The translations under genes and the position numbers were made by a program. Shown in pieces: positions 17,852-26,007 of a stretch of DNA of 64,000 nucleotides (its first letter is position 1; each line of letters starts with the position of its first letter). Under the pieces are notes generated by a model. The model searched no databases and was not told the DNA's origin. It was given only the letters and a program-made list of their open reading frames with translations. Source of the DNA: Flintibacter faecis (GTDB taxonomy: Bacteria > Bacillota > Clostridia > Oscillospirales > Oscillospiraceae); assembly GCF_014287875.1 (NCBI RefSeq), contig NZ_JACOPN010000002.1, positions 248,001 to 312,000 on the forward strand, given 5' to 3'.

Positions 17852-18874
17852 TTAGGGTTCCTCTTCTGTGCGCTCCTCGGGGCGGATGTCCTGGGAGGGG
17901 GCCGGTTCCGGCTCCTGCTGCTCCTGCTCCTCCGGGCTCTGCTGGGAGGTGTCCGGGGGCTGGACGCTCTCCTCGGGCTGCGGCGCAGGCTCCGGGAGCT
18001 GCTCCGGCTGCTGAACGGGCTCCTCCGGCTGGGGTTCGGGGGCCTGGCCGGGGCAGACGGCCTGGACCACCCAGCGGGTGGCGTGACCGTTTCCCGTGCA
18101 GGTGGACAGGGTCAGCACCTTGTCATACGTGTGGGGCGTCACCCCGGTGTTCAGGGCGGACAGGGCCAGACAGCTGTCCAGAAAGCTCTGGCGGCTGCTG
18201 TCGCTGCGCAGCCCCAGGCGGTAGACGTCACTTTCTACGCTCACCTCTCCGGCGGCGAAGATCTCATAGCGGTGGGTGCCGCTGTCGTCGGTGAGGTACA
18301 CATAGGGGTGGGCCTGCCAATAGCTGCGGCTTTTGTACTGGCTCAGGGTGCCGAACATGGAGCGGTTGTTCATCCGGTGTCCGTAGAGGATGGTGTTGAA
18401 GTCGCTCAGATCGCCGCTGTTCCGATAGTCCATGAAGATGGCCCCCACGGAGTTCTTCCCGCCCCGCCAGGTGTGGTCAAGATAGTAGCTGTTGTCCGTC
18501 CCCTGGACCACGGGGTAGGACACCCGGGTACCGGGGATGAGGATCCAGCCCAGCACGTCCGGGTTCTGCTGCCGCAGGGCGGAGAAGTCCATGTCTTTCA
18601 GCGCCTGGGCGTAGGGGTCCTGCCACACGGGGACCTCCTCCGGGGCCTCCCCCTCCCCATCGGCGCTGGCGGAGCCCGAAGCCTCGCCGCTCCCGCCGGT
18701 CACGTCCACCGGCGGCAGGTCGGGCAGGTCGGGCAGCCCGGCCAGCTCCTGGGCCTGGGCATAGGTCTCGTCCCCCTGGCGGTACTGTACCAGCTGGAGG
18801 GCCGTTCTGCCCAGGCAGAGGGCGCAGACCACCGCCAGCAGGGCGGTCAGGGCTTTTCGGAAGTTCGGTTTCAT
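17852..18874 (-). CDS. srtB: Class B sortase with Pro/Glu-rich C-terminal tail (340 aa)
   Basis: Sortases cleave LPXTG-like signals and join surface proteins to peptidoglycan. After one N-terminal membrane segment (about residues 7-25) and an acidic linker, the catalytic domain shows VSYPVVQGTDNSYYLDH, LYGHRM (catalytic His) and LTLSTC (catalytic Cys) followed by the downstream Arg, the class B layout. Unusually, about 65 residues of Pro/Glu/Gln repeats follow the core and end at the C-terminus. ATG 18874 follows AGGAGGAG. It sits 83 bases downstream of a VPKTG adhesin, its probable substrate; clostridial class B sortases are known to accept such PxTG signals. Confidence 0.9.
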   Translation of the reverse strand: MKPNFRKALTALLAVVCALCLGRTALQLVQYRQGDETYAQAQELAGLPDLPDLPPVDVTGGSGEASGSASADGEGEAPEEVPVWQDPYAQALKDMDFSALRQQNPDVLGWILIPGTRVSYPVVQGTDNSYYLDHTWRGGKNSVGAIFMDYRNSGDLSDFNTILYGHRMNNRSMFGTLSQYKSRSYWQAHPYVYLTDDSGTHRYEIFAAGEVSVESDVYRLGLRSDSSRQSFLDSCLALSALNTGVTPHTYDKVLTLSTCTGNGHATRWVVQAVCPGQAPEPQPEEPVQQPEQLPEPAPQPEESVQPPDTSQQSPEEQEQQEPEPAPSQDIRPEERTEEEP

Positions 18875-18906
18875 GGCTTCTCCTCCTGGGGGTGGTGAAA
18901 TGGGCA

Positions 18907-18933
18907 AGGGCCCGGACGGGAAGTCCGGGCCCT
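18907..18933 (-). other. Strong hairpin between adhesin and sortase genes
   Basis: An 11-bp GC-only-like stem (AGGGCCCGGAC with GTCCGGGCCCT, five-base loop) lies in the 83-base gap. No T-run follows on the minus strand, so I read it as a partial terminator or RNA-processing/stability element that could set the adhesin to sortase ratio. Confidence 0.55.
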
Positions 18934-18957
18934 GGTTGCTTTGGGTTTGACGTTGGC

Positions 18958-21900
18958 TTAGCCGTTGTCGTCCTTGCGCTTCTTGCCGGTCAGGTTCAGC
19001 CAGATCAGGCCAGCGCCGGAGGCCGCAGCGGCCATCACCCACAGACCCATGGCGTCGCCGGTCTTGGGCACGTCGGCCTTGGGGGTGTCCTCGTCGGGGA
19101 TGTCCACAGGGGCCTGGGGCAGGTCGGCCTTGGGGGTATCCTCGTCAGGGATCTCTACGGGCTGCTCAGGCAGGTCGCTCTTGGGCACGTCGTCGTCCTT
19201 GATCTCGGTGTCGGGGTCGGGCTTGGGTGCGGGCCGGTCGTCGTCCCGGTCGTCCCGGCCGCCGCCGCCGTTGTTCACGGTGAGCACATAGTTCACCACG
19301 AACTGGTGGGGGGCCTCCCGGGTGGTGCCGGTCAGGTCAGCGGTCTGCTCCGCAGGGCTGGCCAGGTCGAAGGTATAGCCGCCGTGGCTGGCAGTGGCAG
19401 ACGCATTGATGGTCTGGCTGGCCTTGGTGGTATCCTGCACCTGGGTGGTCTCGCTGTCCTGATAGGTGACGGTGCCGTCGGTGGTCACGGTGTAGTTGTA
19501 GGTCACGGTGTAGAAGTAGCTCTTGGTGACCACGATCTCCTGCTCCCACTTGGCGGTGAACACGGTGCGCTGGTCGAACTTACCGGTGGGGATGGCATTT
19601 TCGGGCTGGGCGGTCCAGCCGGCGAACTTAAAGCCGTCCTTGGTGGGGGCGGGGATGGGCTGCTGGCCGTCCTTGTCCAGGCTGCCGCCCTTGACCACGT
19701 TGTAGTTCACGTTGTTCAGGCTGTTGTTCCAGGTGCCGCCGCTCAGGTCGAACACCACGGAGACCAGGTTGCGCACATAGGTGATGGTACCCTTGTCGCC
19801 GGCACGGAGCTGGCCGTTCTCGGCGCTGTACTTCTCCACGGTGTAGCCCTCGTAACCGGCCTGGCCGGCCTTGGAGAACTTGCTCATGTCCACGGTCTTG
19901 CCCCACGTCTCGGTGACCGCATCGTCGGGAGCGGTGGTGGTGTCCAGGGTCTCCACGCCGTCCACGAAGGTCTTGAACTCGTGCTGGATGGTGGTGCTCA
20001 CGCCGCTGTTCACGCTCTTCTTATAGCTGAGGGTGACGGCGTAGTCGCCGAACTTCTCCATGACGGGCATCTCGCTTGCAGGCTTGCCGTTGACAGACAG
20101 GTCGTTCTGATAGTTGCTGCTGGTGAAGCCGTACTTCACCACATAGGTGCTCAGGTCGAAGGGGACGTTCTGGCCGGCCTCGCCGGTCTGCTTGGCGGCG
20201 GCATCGGTCTGGTTGGAGGAGACGCCGTTGCTCACGGTGGTGTAAGTGGCGGTGACGGAGTAGGTGGGCTTCAGGTAATACTTGGCCACCACAGTGATGT
20301 CGCCGGTCAGGGTGCCGGTCAGCGCCTCTTTGCCGGGGACCAGCTTGTCGCTGCCGCTGTAGTACCAGGTGCGGGTGGAGCCGTCAGCCAGGGTCTCGGT
20401 GATGGTCTCGGGGAGATAGGTGGTGCCGCTGATGTTATACTGGGTGTTCAGATAGCCCTGGGCGGTGTAGTCCTCCTTGGTGAAGGTGGCCTTGTTCCCG
20501 TCCTCGCTCTGATACTTGATGGTGATGTTGGCCTTGGCACGCTCGGTGTAATACAGATAGATGTTGGTGCCGCCGAGCTTATATTCACCGGTCATCACGG
20601 CGTCCTTGCCGTGCTCGGCGCCATCCACCAGGTCATAGATCTTGCCGCCGTCGGTGATGGAGTCGATCTTCCAGCTGGTCACATCGAAGCTGGTGCCGAT
20701 GCGGCCGGACTGGCTCTTGGGGGACAGCAGGGACATGTGGTCGTCCTCACGCTGATAATACACGTTCACAGTGGCGTTGCCATTGGGAACATACAGGAAA
20801 AGCACAGTGGTGTTGCCGGTGATCACGCCGGTGGTATTGCCGCTGTCGGTGCGGGTATAACCGGCGGGGGCGGCCACGGCCTTCACATAGGAATCATACT
20901 GGGTGCCGTAGTCCAGAGACACGTTATAGTTCTCGAACCCGGTGGCAGGCTTCTGGCCCTCGGGGAAGATATACTGCACGGACAGGGTGTACTTGATCTT
21001 CTCGGTGGTCACGACCACAGTGTGGTTCTTGTCGATGTTGGCGATGTTATAGGTGCCGCTCTTGGCCTGGGCGGTCACGTCATTGCCGTTGTCGGTGACG
21101 GACTTGACCTGATAGCCCTCGTTCAGGGTGAAGCTCACCTGGGCGTTGTCGCCCTTGTTGTAGGTGTCAGCCCCGGTCAGGCTGGCCACACCGGCATCGC
21201 CCTGGGTGGTCACGACATACTGATAGTGGTTGTATCTGATGGTCAGATTCTTGGTCTCAGCCTTGTCCAGGGAAATGGGGCCGTTGTCGCTGACGTACTC
21301 ATAATAGCCCTGGGCGTGCTTGCTGTTGGCGGTGGAATCCTTCATGGCATCGGTAACAGCAATGCTGTCGTCGTGCTTGGCGGTGATAACATCAGTGCTG
21401 TAGTTATCCTCCGTCACCGCCTGGGGCTCACCATCGGAGACCACGTTGTAATACTCGTGCTTCACAATATAGCTGGCATCGGATTTCTCGTGGCGGATAT
21501 AGTCCAGGTGAACGACGGTGGTCCCCTGGGTGGGGATGATGTTACTCACAGTAGAGGTACCCGCATCCCAATTCAGTCCTTCAAGCTGCTCCTGACCCTG
21601 GCTCAGTTCCACCTCATCATAGGTCTTGGATTCGTAGGTGCTGGAACCAGCGGTGTAAGAAACGGGGTCGGCATTGATCTCATACTCCACTTCGGTCAAG
21701 GGCATGGGGGTGGTGTTCTTCTTTACCCGGTCCCCGCCGTCGGTGATGATATAATAATCAGCCACGATCTGATAGCTGGGCTTCAGGGTCCACTGACCCT
21801 GGAACACCACGTCGCCAGCAGGAACATCGCCCTCGGGCGCAGTCAGGGTGAAGGTGCTCTCAGGAACGGCATAGCCATTCTCGTCAGTCACGACCTCAGC

Positions 21901-23679
21901 CTCGCCGGAAATCTTCTCCCAGCCGGAGAAGTTGTACTGCTTAGACTCCGCGTCAGGCTGGACCTCAATGCCTGTAGTGCCGGTGGGATACCAGGTCTTG
22001 GCATAACCGTCGGTCAGCTTGGTAGCGTCCTCGGGAATATCGCCGTCGTACACATACTCCACGCTGTTCACGGTGGCGCGCTCATAAACGTGGACCAGCT
22101 CGTGGGCCTTGGCCTCATCGGTCACATTCAGGCTGCCGTCAACATAATTCCCGTCGGAATCCACATTATAGGCGTAATCCGCCTTATCCAGGGTAGAGGA
22201 CACATACAGGTACTTGACGTGCTCGTCGTTGGTATCCAGAGTCTTGGCGGGGGCATTCACGACCAATTCAGTCAAGCCGTTGTCCGTGACCTTGCTCTGG
22301 AAGAAGGTGTGGGGCTGCTCCACATACTGGCTGATGTCCGTGCCATTTTCATCCACGAACTTCTCAGTCAGATTGGACACCTTATAGTATCCGGCAGGGA
22401 TGGGGAAATTGGCGGTGTAAGCGTTCTTCACGCCGTTCTGCTCCTCCACGCCATACTGGAGATAGGTGGTGTTGTTCAGCTTGATATCGGTGTAGTCACC
22501 GTTTTCCTCGCTGGGGTTCAGCTTCACGTTATAGGTATACTCAATGGTGCTGTTGTTGAACTTGTCCTGATTGGTGGGGGTCCAGCGCAGGGTGCGGCCA
22601 TCGGTATCCACAGAAATGCTGCCGGCAACAGAACCTTCACTGACTTCGGCGCTGCCGTCCACATAGGTCACCTTGTCGCCCATGGGGTCCACGATCATGG
22701 CGGCAATGCGGGTGGACAGCTCGGTAAAGGCGGAGTCCAGCGCTTCGGCATTCTTGGCGTAGATGTACTTGCCGTCGCCCTTGATCATCCCTTTCAGGTT
22801 CTGGTTGTCCACGGCAAAGCCCACGGTGTACACGTCGCCGTTGAAGTTTTTCAGCTTTTTGGAGCTGTAGTTACCATTATCATCCTTGCCGTCGGACAGC
22901 AGGACCAGCACCTTCTTGGTCACGGTGCTCTGATTCTTGTTCAGCAGGTCGATGCCCAGATTTACACCCTTCATGATGTTGGTGCCGCCATTGGCAACCA
23001 CATCGTTCAGGCTGTTTTCCTGCTTGGCATTGCTGGAAAAAGAGACGTACTGAACGTTAGCGCCGTTGGGCAGATTGCCTTCCAAAGTGCTCATAGCGCT
23101 CTTCGCTGCACTCAGGCGACTGGGATACGCAGTCCACTCACTATCCTTGGTCTCTTTGTAGTAGCAAGTTGTGTTACCACTATGCTCGTGTTCTTCCTCA
23201 TAGTAGTGCCCACAGGCCAGCTCATAGTTGGGACAACTGCTCGGATAAAAATTCCCAAAAAAGTCATATTCACGCCAACCATGCTTATGCTCCGGGTCGG
23301 CGTCCGCCTTCAACTGGTAGCAGCTGTCGCTGTGCTCATGGGGTTCTTCCGTACACCAGGCCATGGAGCCGGACCTATCCAGGACGAACACCACGTCCAG
23401 GGGCTGCTGCTTGATGGGGGTCTCACCGATGTCGGCCTTTACGGTGACCTTCCACTCGGTGTCGCCCACCCGCTCGGCGGTCTTGCTCAGGGTGATGTTG
23501 TGGCCGTTGTTGTCAGCGACGGCCTGGGGCTTGAGGGTGTCGTTCTCCTCGCCATCGGTGGCGAAGGCGCTGATCTGGACCAGGCTGAGGGTCATGACCA
23601 TAGCCATGAGCAGGGAAAGTCCTCTGCGGCCAAGGCCCTTGAGCGAATACGCTCTTTTTTTCAATCGTTTGTTTCCCAT
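18958..23679 (-). CDS. Giant sortase-anchored surface adhesin with VWA domain and VPKTG signal (1573 aa)
   Basis: A signal peptide (residues 1 to about 40, ending ISAFA) leads into a von Willebrand A domain whose MIDAS motif DRSGS is at 101-105. A Cys/His-rich insert with two PHEHSDSCY / HEHSGNTTC units follows the MIDAS directly. Then come at least seven MucBP-like beta repeats of about 80-100 residues (segments such as YIVKHEYYNV and ITIKYQSEDG), an InlB-like repeat near FDLSGGTWNN...FAGWTAQPE, an Asp/Pro-rich wall linker with repeated PDEDTPKADLP, and a VPKTG signal, membrane segment and KKRKDD tail. ATG 23679 has GAGGAGGAG. A c-di-GMP riboswitch lies in the leader and a class B sortase gene follows. 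I infer a regulated mucus or matrix adhesin. Confidence 0.93.
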   Translation of the reverse strand: MGNKRLKKRAYSLKGLGRRGLSLLMAMVMTLSLVQISAFATDGEENDTLKPQAVADNNGHNITLSKTAERVGDTEWKVTVKADIGETPIKQQPLDVVFVLDRSGSMAWCTEEPHEHSDSCYQLKADADPEHKHGWREYDFFGNFYPSSCPNYELACGHYYEEEHEHSGNTTCYYKETKDSEWTAYPSRLSAAKSAMSTLEGNLPNGANVQYVSFSSNAKQENSLNDVVANGGTNIMKGVNLGIDLLNKNQSTVTKKVLVLLSDGKDDNGNYSSKKLKNFNGDVYTVGFAVDNQNLKGMIKGDGKYIYAKNAEALDSAFTELSTRIAAMIVDPMGDKVTYVDGSAEVSEGSVAGSISVDTDGRTLRWTPTNQDKFNNSTIEYTYNVKLNPSEENGDYTDIKLNNTTYLQYGVEEQNGVKNAYTANFPIPAGYYKVSNLTEKFVDENGTDISQYVEQPHTFFQSKVTDNGLTELVVNAPAKTLDTNDEHVKYLYVSSTLDKADYAYNVDSDGNYVDGSLNVTDEAKAHELVHVYERATVNSVEYVYDGDIPEDATKLTDGYAKTWYPTGTTGIEVQPDAESKQYNFSGWEKISGEAEVVTDENGYAVPESTFTLTAPEGDVPAGDVVFQGQWTLKPSYQIVADYYIITDGGDRVKKNTTPMPLTEVEYEINADPVSYTAGSSTYESKTYDEVELSQGQEQLEGLNWDAGTSTVSNIIPTQGTTVVHLDYIRHEKSDASYIVKHEYYNVVSDGEPQAVTEDNYSTDVITAKHDDSIAVTDAMKDSTANSKHAQGYYEYVSDNGPISLDKAETKNLTIRYNHYQYVVTTQGDAGVASLTGADTYNKGDNAQVSFTLNEGYQVKSVTDNGNDVTAQAKSGTYNIANIDKNHTVVVTTEKIKYTLSVQYIFPEGQKPATGFENYNVSLDYGTQYDSYVKAVAAPAGYTRTDSGNTTGVITGNTTVLFLYVPNGNATVNVYYQREDDHMSLLSPKSQSGRIGTSFDVTSWKIDSITDGGKIYDLVDGAEHGKDAVMTGEYKLGGTNIYLYYTERAKANITIKYQSEDGNKATFTKEDYTAQGYLNTQYNISGTTYLPETITETLADGSTRTWYYSGSDKLVPGKEALTGTLTGDITVVAKYYLKPTYSVTATYTTVSNGVSSNQTDAAAKQTGEAGQNVPFDLSTYVVKYGFTSSNYQNDLSVNGKPASEMPVMEKFGDYAVTLSYKKSVNSGVSTTIQHEFKTFVDGVETLDTTTAPDDAVTETWGKTVDMSKFSKAGQAGYEGYTVEKYSAENGQLRAGDKGTITYVRNLVSVVFDLSGGTWNNSLNNVNYNVVKGGSLDKDGQQPIPAPTKDGFKFAGWTAQPENAIPTGKFDQRTVFTAKWEQEIVVTKSYFYTVTYNYTVTTDGTVTYQDSETTQVQDTTKASQTINASATASHGGYTFDLASPAEQTADLTGTTREAPHQFVVNYVLTVNNGGGGRDDRDDDRPAPKPDPDTEIKDDDVPKSDLPEQPVEIPDEDTPKADLPQAPVDIPDEDTPKADVPKTGDAMGLWVMAAAASGAGLIWLNLTGKKRKDDNG

Positions 23680-23716
23680 TATTTCGTTCTCCTCCTCATT
23701 TTTTTCGCAGGAACGG

Positions 23717-23806
23717 AATACTGGCGGCCGGGCTGGCATGGCGTTTTGCTTTAGCCCCCATGGCTTTGCGTCCCGCTCTTTCGGGCGGTTTGCCGTGGTC
23801 AGTGTT
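23717..23806 (-). promoter_or_regulatory. Cyclic di-GMP-I (GEMM-I) riboswitch
   Basis: Read on the minus strand, the leader holds the GEMM-I signature in order: GGCAAACC (23794-23787), a CCGCCCGAAAGAGCGG hairpin with the GAAA tetraloop, GGGACGCAAAGCC (23774-23762), a second hairpin beginning GGGGGCTAAAG that supplies the tetraloop receptor, and a closing P1 (AACACTG with CAGTATT). This matches the Vc2-type aptamer almost position by position. No T-run hairpin follows. Instead CGTTCCT downstream of P1 can pair with AGGAGAACG at the adhesin ribosome site, suggesting translational control (inference). Confidence 0.92.
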
Positions 23807-23868
23807 TTCGTTGGCCCGTCGGGGCCGGGGTCGCCGGGGCAGTGGAACTTGCTGTGCGTGGGTTTGGG

Positions 23869-24303
23869 TCAGCCGCTTTTCTCCATCCGGTTGACGCTTG
23901 TCAGTGCGCTGTCCAGCAGGAGGAGCAGCTCTAACACGCTGCGGAACCGCTGTTCGCTGCCGCCCTCCAGCCAGGACACAGAGCCCTGCCAGCTGGCGTT
24001 TTGTCGGAAGATGACTCTCACGGTAAAGGTGGCCAACTTTCCCGTTTTTGGGCCTGTCCCGGCTGCTGCGCCGCCCCTTCCCGCGGCGTCTCCGCCGAAG
24101 GCCCGGGGGGTGCTGAACGCCTGGGGGAACTTTGTGGCATCCAGCAGCCGCTCCATTTTTTGCAGGAATTGGATGGCGCTGTGGAACTGCTCGCCGCTGT
24201 GCAGCTGTGGGTGGTAGAGCCGCCCGTCCAGCACACCGTCTACATAGGAGTCGATGCACACCAGCGTGTTCCGGTATTCATTCGCCTGGCCTCTGGTTTG
24301 CAC
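23869..24303 (-). CDS. Conserved protein of unknown function (144 aa)
   Basis: I do not recognise a function. It is a small soluble protein with an N-terminal helix (NEYRNTLVCIDSYVDGVLDGRLY), a central QFLQKMERLLD...FPQAF segment and a C-terminal strand-turn-helix VRVIFRQNASWQGSVSWLEGG...FRSVLELLLLLDSAL that looks conserved. The GTG start at 24303 follows GGGGAGG. It is the first gene of the surface-protein transcript: no promoter is visible between it and the riboswitch, so it probably shares a promoter with the adhesin. A regulatory or assembly role for the module is only a guess. Confidence 0.7.
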   Translation of the reverse strand: MQTRGQANEYRNTLVCIDSYVDGVLDGRLYHPQLHSGEQFHSAIQFLQKMERLLDATKFPQAFSTPRAFGGDAAGRGGAAAGTGPKTGKLATFTVRVIFRQNASWQGSVSWLEGGSEQRFRSVLELLLLLDSALTSVNRMEKSG

Positions 24304-24321
24304 GCTGTCAAGTCCTCCCCT

Positions 24322-24373
24322 CTCTTGTTTTATGACAAGAGTATACCATACGGCGGTTACAAAACCGGTTACA
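24322..24373 (-). promoter_or_regulatory. Promoter with tandem TGTAACCG direct repeats ahead of the surface-protein operon
   Basis: On the minus strand two TGTAACCG copies (24373-24366 and 24361-24354) start 12 bases apart and overlap the expected -35 position, followed by TATACT (24345-24340). A CTCTTG...CAAGAG inverted repeat (24322-24341) lies in the early transcript. The lack of a good -35 plus phased direct repeats suggests an activator site. Confidence 0.5.
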
Positions 24374-24493
24374 TATTGCTTTTCAACGCGCAGTTCCCGA
24401 AAAAATATTGCACAAATTATATCCGAACTTTTTGGGCAGACGGTACAAAAAAGGGGTGTTTTTGCGGGAGTGTACTCTCATCCGGGCATAAAA

Positions 24494-24899
24494 TAGCCTT
24501 CCCCGGGGGGAAGGCCAGATATAAAAAGTATGTTGTTGTGCTGATGCTGTCAAGTTATGTCATTCCGAGGAGCGCAGCACCCGCAAGGGGTACGCCGCAT
24601 CCCCCGTCCCTTGGCTCCCCCTGTGGGGGAGCTGGCACGGCGAAGCCGTGACTGAGAGGGCGGGCGGCCACAGGCCGCCCCTACAAGAGGGCCGGAGCTA
24701 TTTGCCGTAGGGGCGGCCTTTGGCCGCCCGCCGTCGGCGTACAAAGCAAGCATTCCGGGCGGATGAGGACATCCGCCCCTACGGAATGTGACGAATCTCG
24801 TCCGTAGGGGCCGCTGTCCTCAGCGGCCCGCCGTCGGCCCGTTTGCCCTCCTCGCAATGACAGGTTTTTTGACAGTTTAGCCTTCCCCGGGGGGAAGGC
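24494..24899. repeat. Composite nested repeat island bounded by 22-bp hairpin direct repeats
   Basis: Perfect 22-bp copies of a TAGCCTTCCCC...GGAAGGC hairpin lie at 24494-24515 and 24878-24899. Between them are REP-like outer arms (about 24557-24595 and 24843-24877), a TCCCCCTGTGGGGGA / CACGGCGAAGCCGTG arm of the 10228 family (24595-24662), and several GGGGCGG..CCGCCC / GGATGAGGACATCCG / GCTGTCCTCAGC hairpins (24659-24838). This fills most of the 611-bp gap before pilT; no gene is visible in it. Confidence 0.8.
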
Positions 24900-24914
24900 T
24901 TTCAAAAATTCTCT

Positions 24915-25976
24915 TCAATTCCCCATCCGCCGTTTCAGCTGCTCCGGGTTGTCGGCACAGTTCAGGGCGGTGTCCCGGGTGATGCGGCCAGCCTGATACA
25001 GGGCCAGGATGGACTGGTCCATGGTCAGCATCCCCTCGCTGCCCCCGGCGGCGATGGCGTTGTCGATCTGGTGGTCTTTCCCGTCCCGGATCATGCTGCG
25101 GATGGCGCTGTTCATCTGCATCACCTCGAAGGCTGGGACCTGCTCCCCGTCCACGTCGGGCAGCAGCTGCTGGGACACCACCGTGCGCAGCACCGCGCTC
25201 AGCTGCACCCGGACCTGGGCCTGCTGGGCGGGGGGAAAGGAGTCGATGATCCGGTCGATGGTGTTCACTGCCCCCCGGGTGTGCAGGGTGGCGATGAGCA
25301 GGTGTCCGGTCTCGGCGGCGGTCATGGCCGTCTGGATGGTCTCGTGGTCCCGCATCTCCCCCAACAGGATCACGTCCGGGGCCTGGCGCAGGCAGGAGCG
25401 CAGGGCGGAGAGATAGTCCCGGGTGTCGATGGCGATCTCCCGCTGGCTGACGATGCTCCTCCGGTCCCGGTGGAGGTATTCGATGGGGTCCTCCAGGGTG
25501 ATGATGTGGCAGTTCCGGGTGCGGTTGATCCGGTCCAGGATACAGGCCTGGGTGGTGGACTTGCCGCTGCCCGCCGTGCCGGACACCAGCACCATGCCAT
25601 AGGTCAGCCCGGCCAGGTCCATCACTTGGGACGGGATGTGCAGGGCCTGAAAATCCGGGATCTCAAAGGCCACCACCCGCACCACCGCAGCCATGGACCC
25701 CCGCTGGCGATAGGCGTTCACCCGGAACCGGGCCACCCCCCCCACAGAGAAGGAGAAGTCGTCGTCCCCCCGGGCCAGAAAGCCGTCCATGTCCCGCCCG
25801 GCCAGCCCATAGATGGCCCGCAGCAGCTCCTCCGTCTTGGGGGGCAGCAGCCGTTCATCGTCCAGGGGCATGATCTGCCCCTCGACCTTGGCGCTGGCCG
25901 AGCCGCCGGCCACAAAAAACAGATCGGATGCCCGGCGCTCCACCGCCTGGGTCAGATAGTCCATCAGCTCCGCCAT
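24915..25976 (-). CDS. pilT: PilT-type pilus retraction ATPase (353 aa)
   Basis: PilT hexamers depolymerise type IV pili or drive related fibres at the inner membrane face. Walker A GTAGSGKST is at 133-141, the Asp/Glu and Walker B boxes (LEDPIEYLH, ILLGEMRDHETI) follow, a His box reads ATLHTRGAVNTIDR, and the PilT-specific C-terminal AIRSMIRDGK (AIRNLIRE-type) is present, which separates it from PilB. ATG 25976 follows AAGGAGGAG at close spacing. It is the last gene of a pilus-like operon with PilC. No PilB-type assembly ATPase is in the window. Confidence 0.9.
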   Translation of the reverse strand: MAELMDYLTQAVERRASDLFFVAGGSASAKVEGQIMPLDDERLLPPKTEELLRAIYGLAGRDMDGFLARGDDDFSFSVGGVARFRVNAYRQRGSMAAVVRVVAFEIPDFQALHIPSQVMDLAGLTYGMVLVSGTAGSGKSTTQACILDRINRTRNCHIITLEDPIEYLHRDRRSIVSQREIAIDTRDYLSALRSCLRQAPDVILLGEMRDHETIQTAMTAAETGHLLIATLHTRGAVNTIDRIIDSFPPAQQAQVRVQLSAVLRTVVSQQLLPDVDGEQVPAFEVMQMNSAIRSMIRDGKDHQIDNAIAAGGSEGMLTMDQSILALYQAGRITRDTALNCADNPEQLKRRMGN

Positions 25977-26007
25977 GGTTCTCTCCTCCTTGGATCGTTT
26001 TATAAAG

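Noticed and set aside
18892..23754. A 1620-codon open frame on the plus strand opposite the adhesin gene
   Set aside because: It is the antisense shadow of the adhesin: low-complexity Gly/Val/His composition, no ribosome site, and the minus strand has clear domains, signal peptide and anchor.
23696..24259. A 187-codon minus-strand frame overlapping the 144-aa gene and riboswitch
   Set aside because: It runs through the conserved riboswitch and has arginine- and alanine-rich composition without a ribosome site.
24303..24373. LytTR-type binding repeats
   Set aside because: The TGTAACCG repeats have the right 12-base phasing but do not match the LytTR core on either strand.
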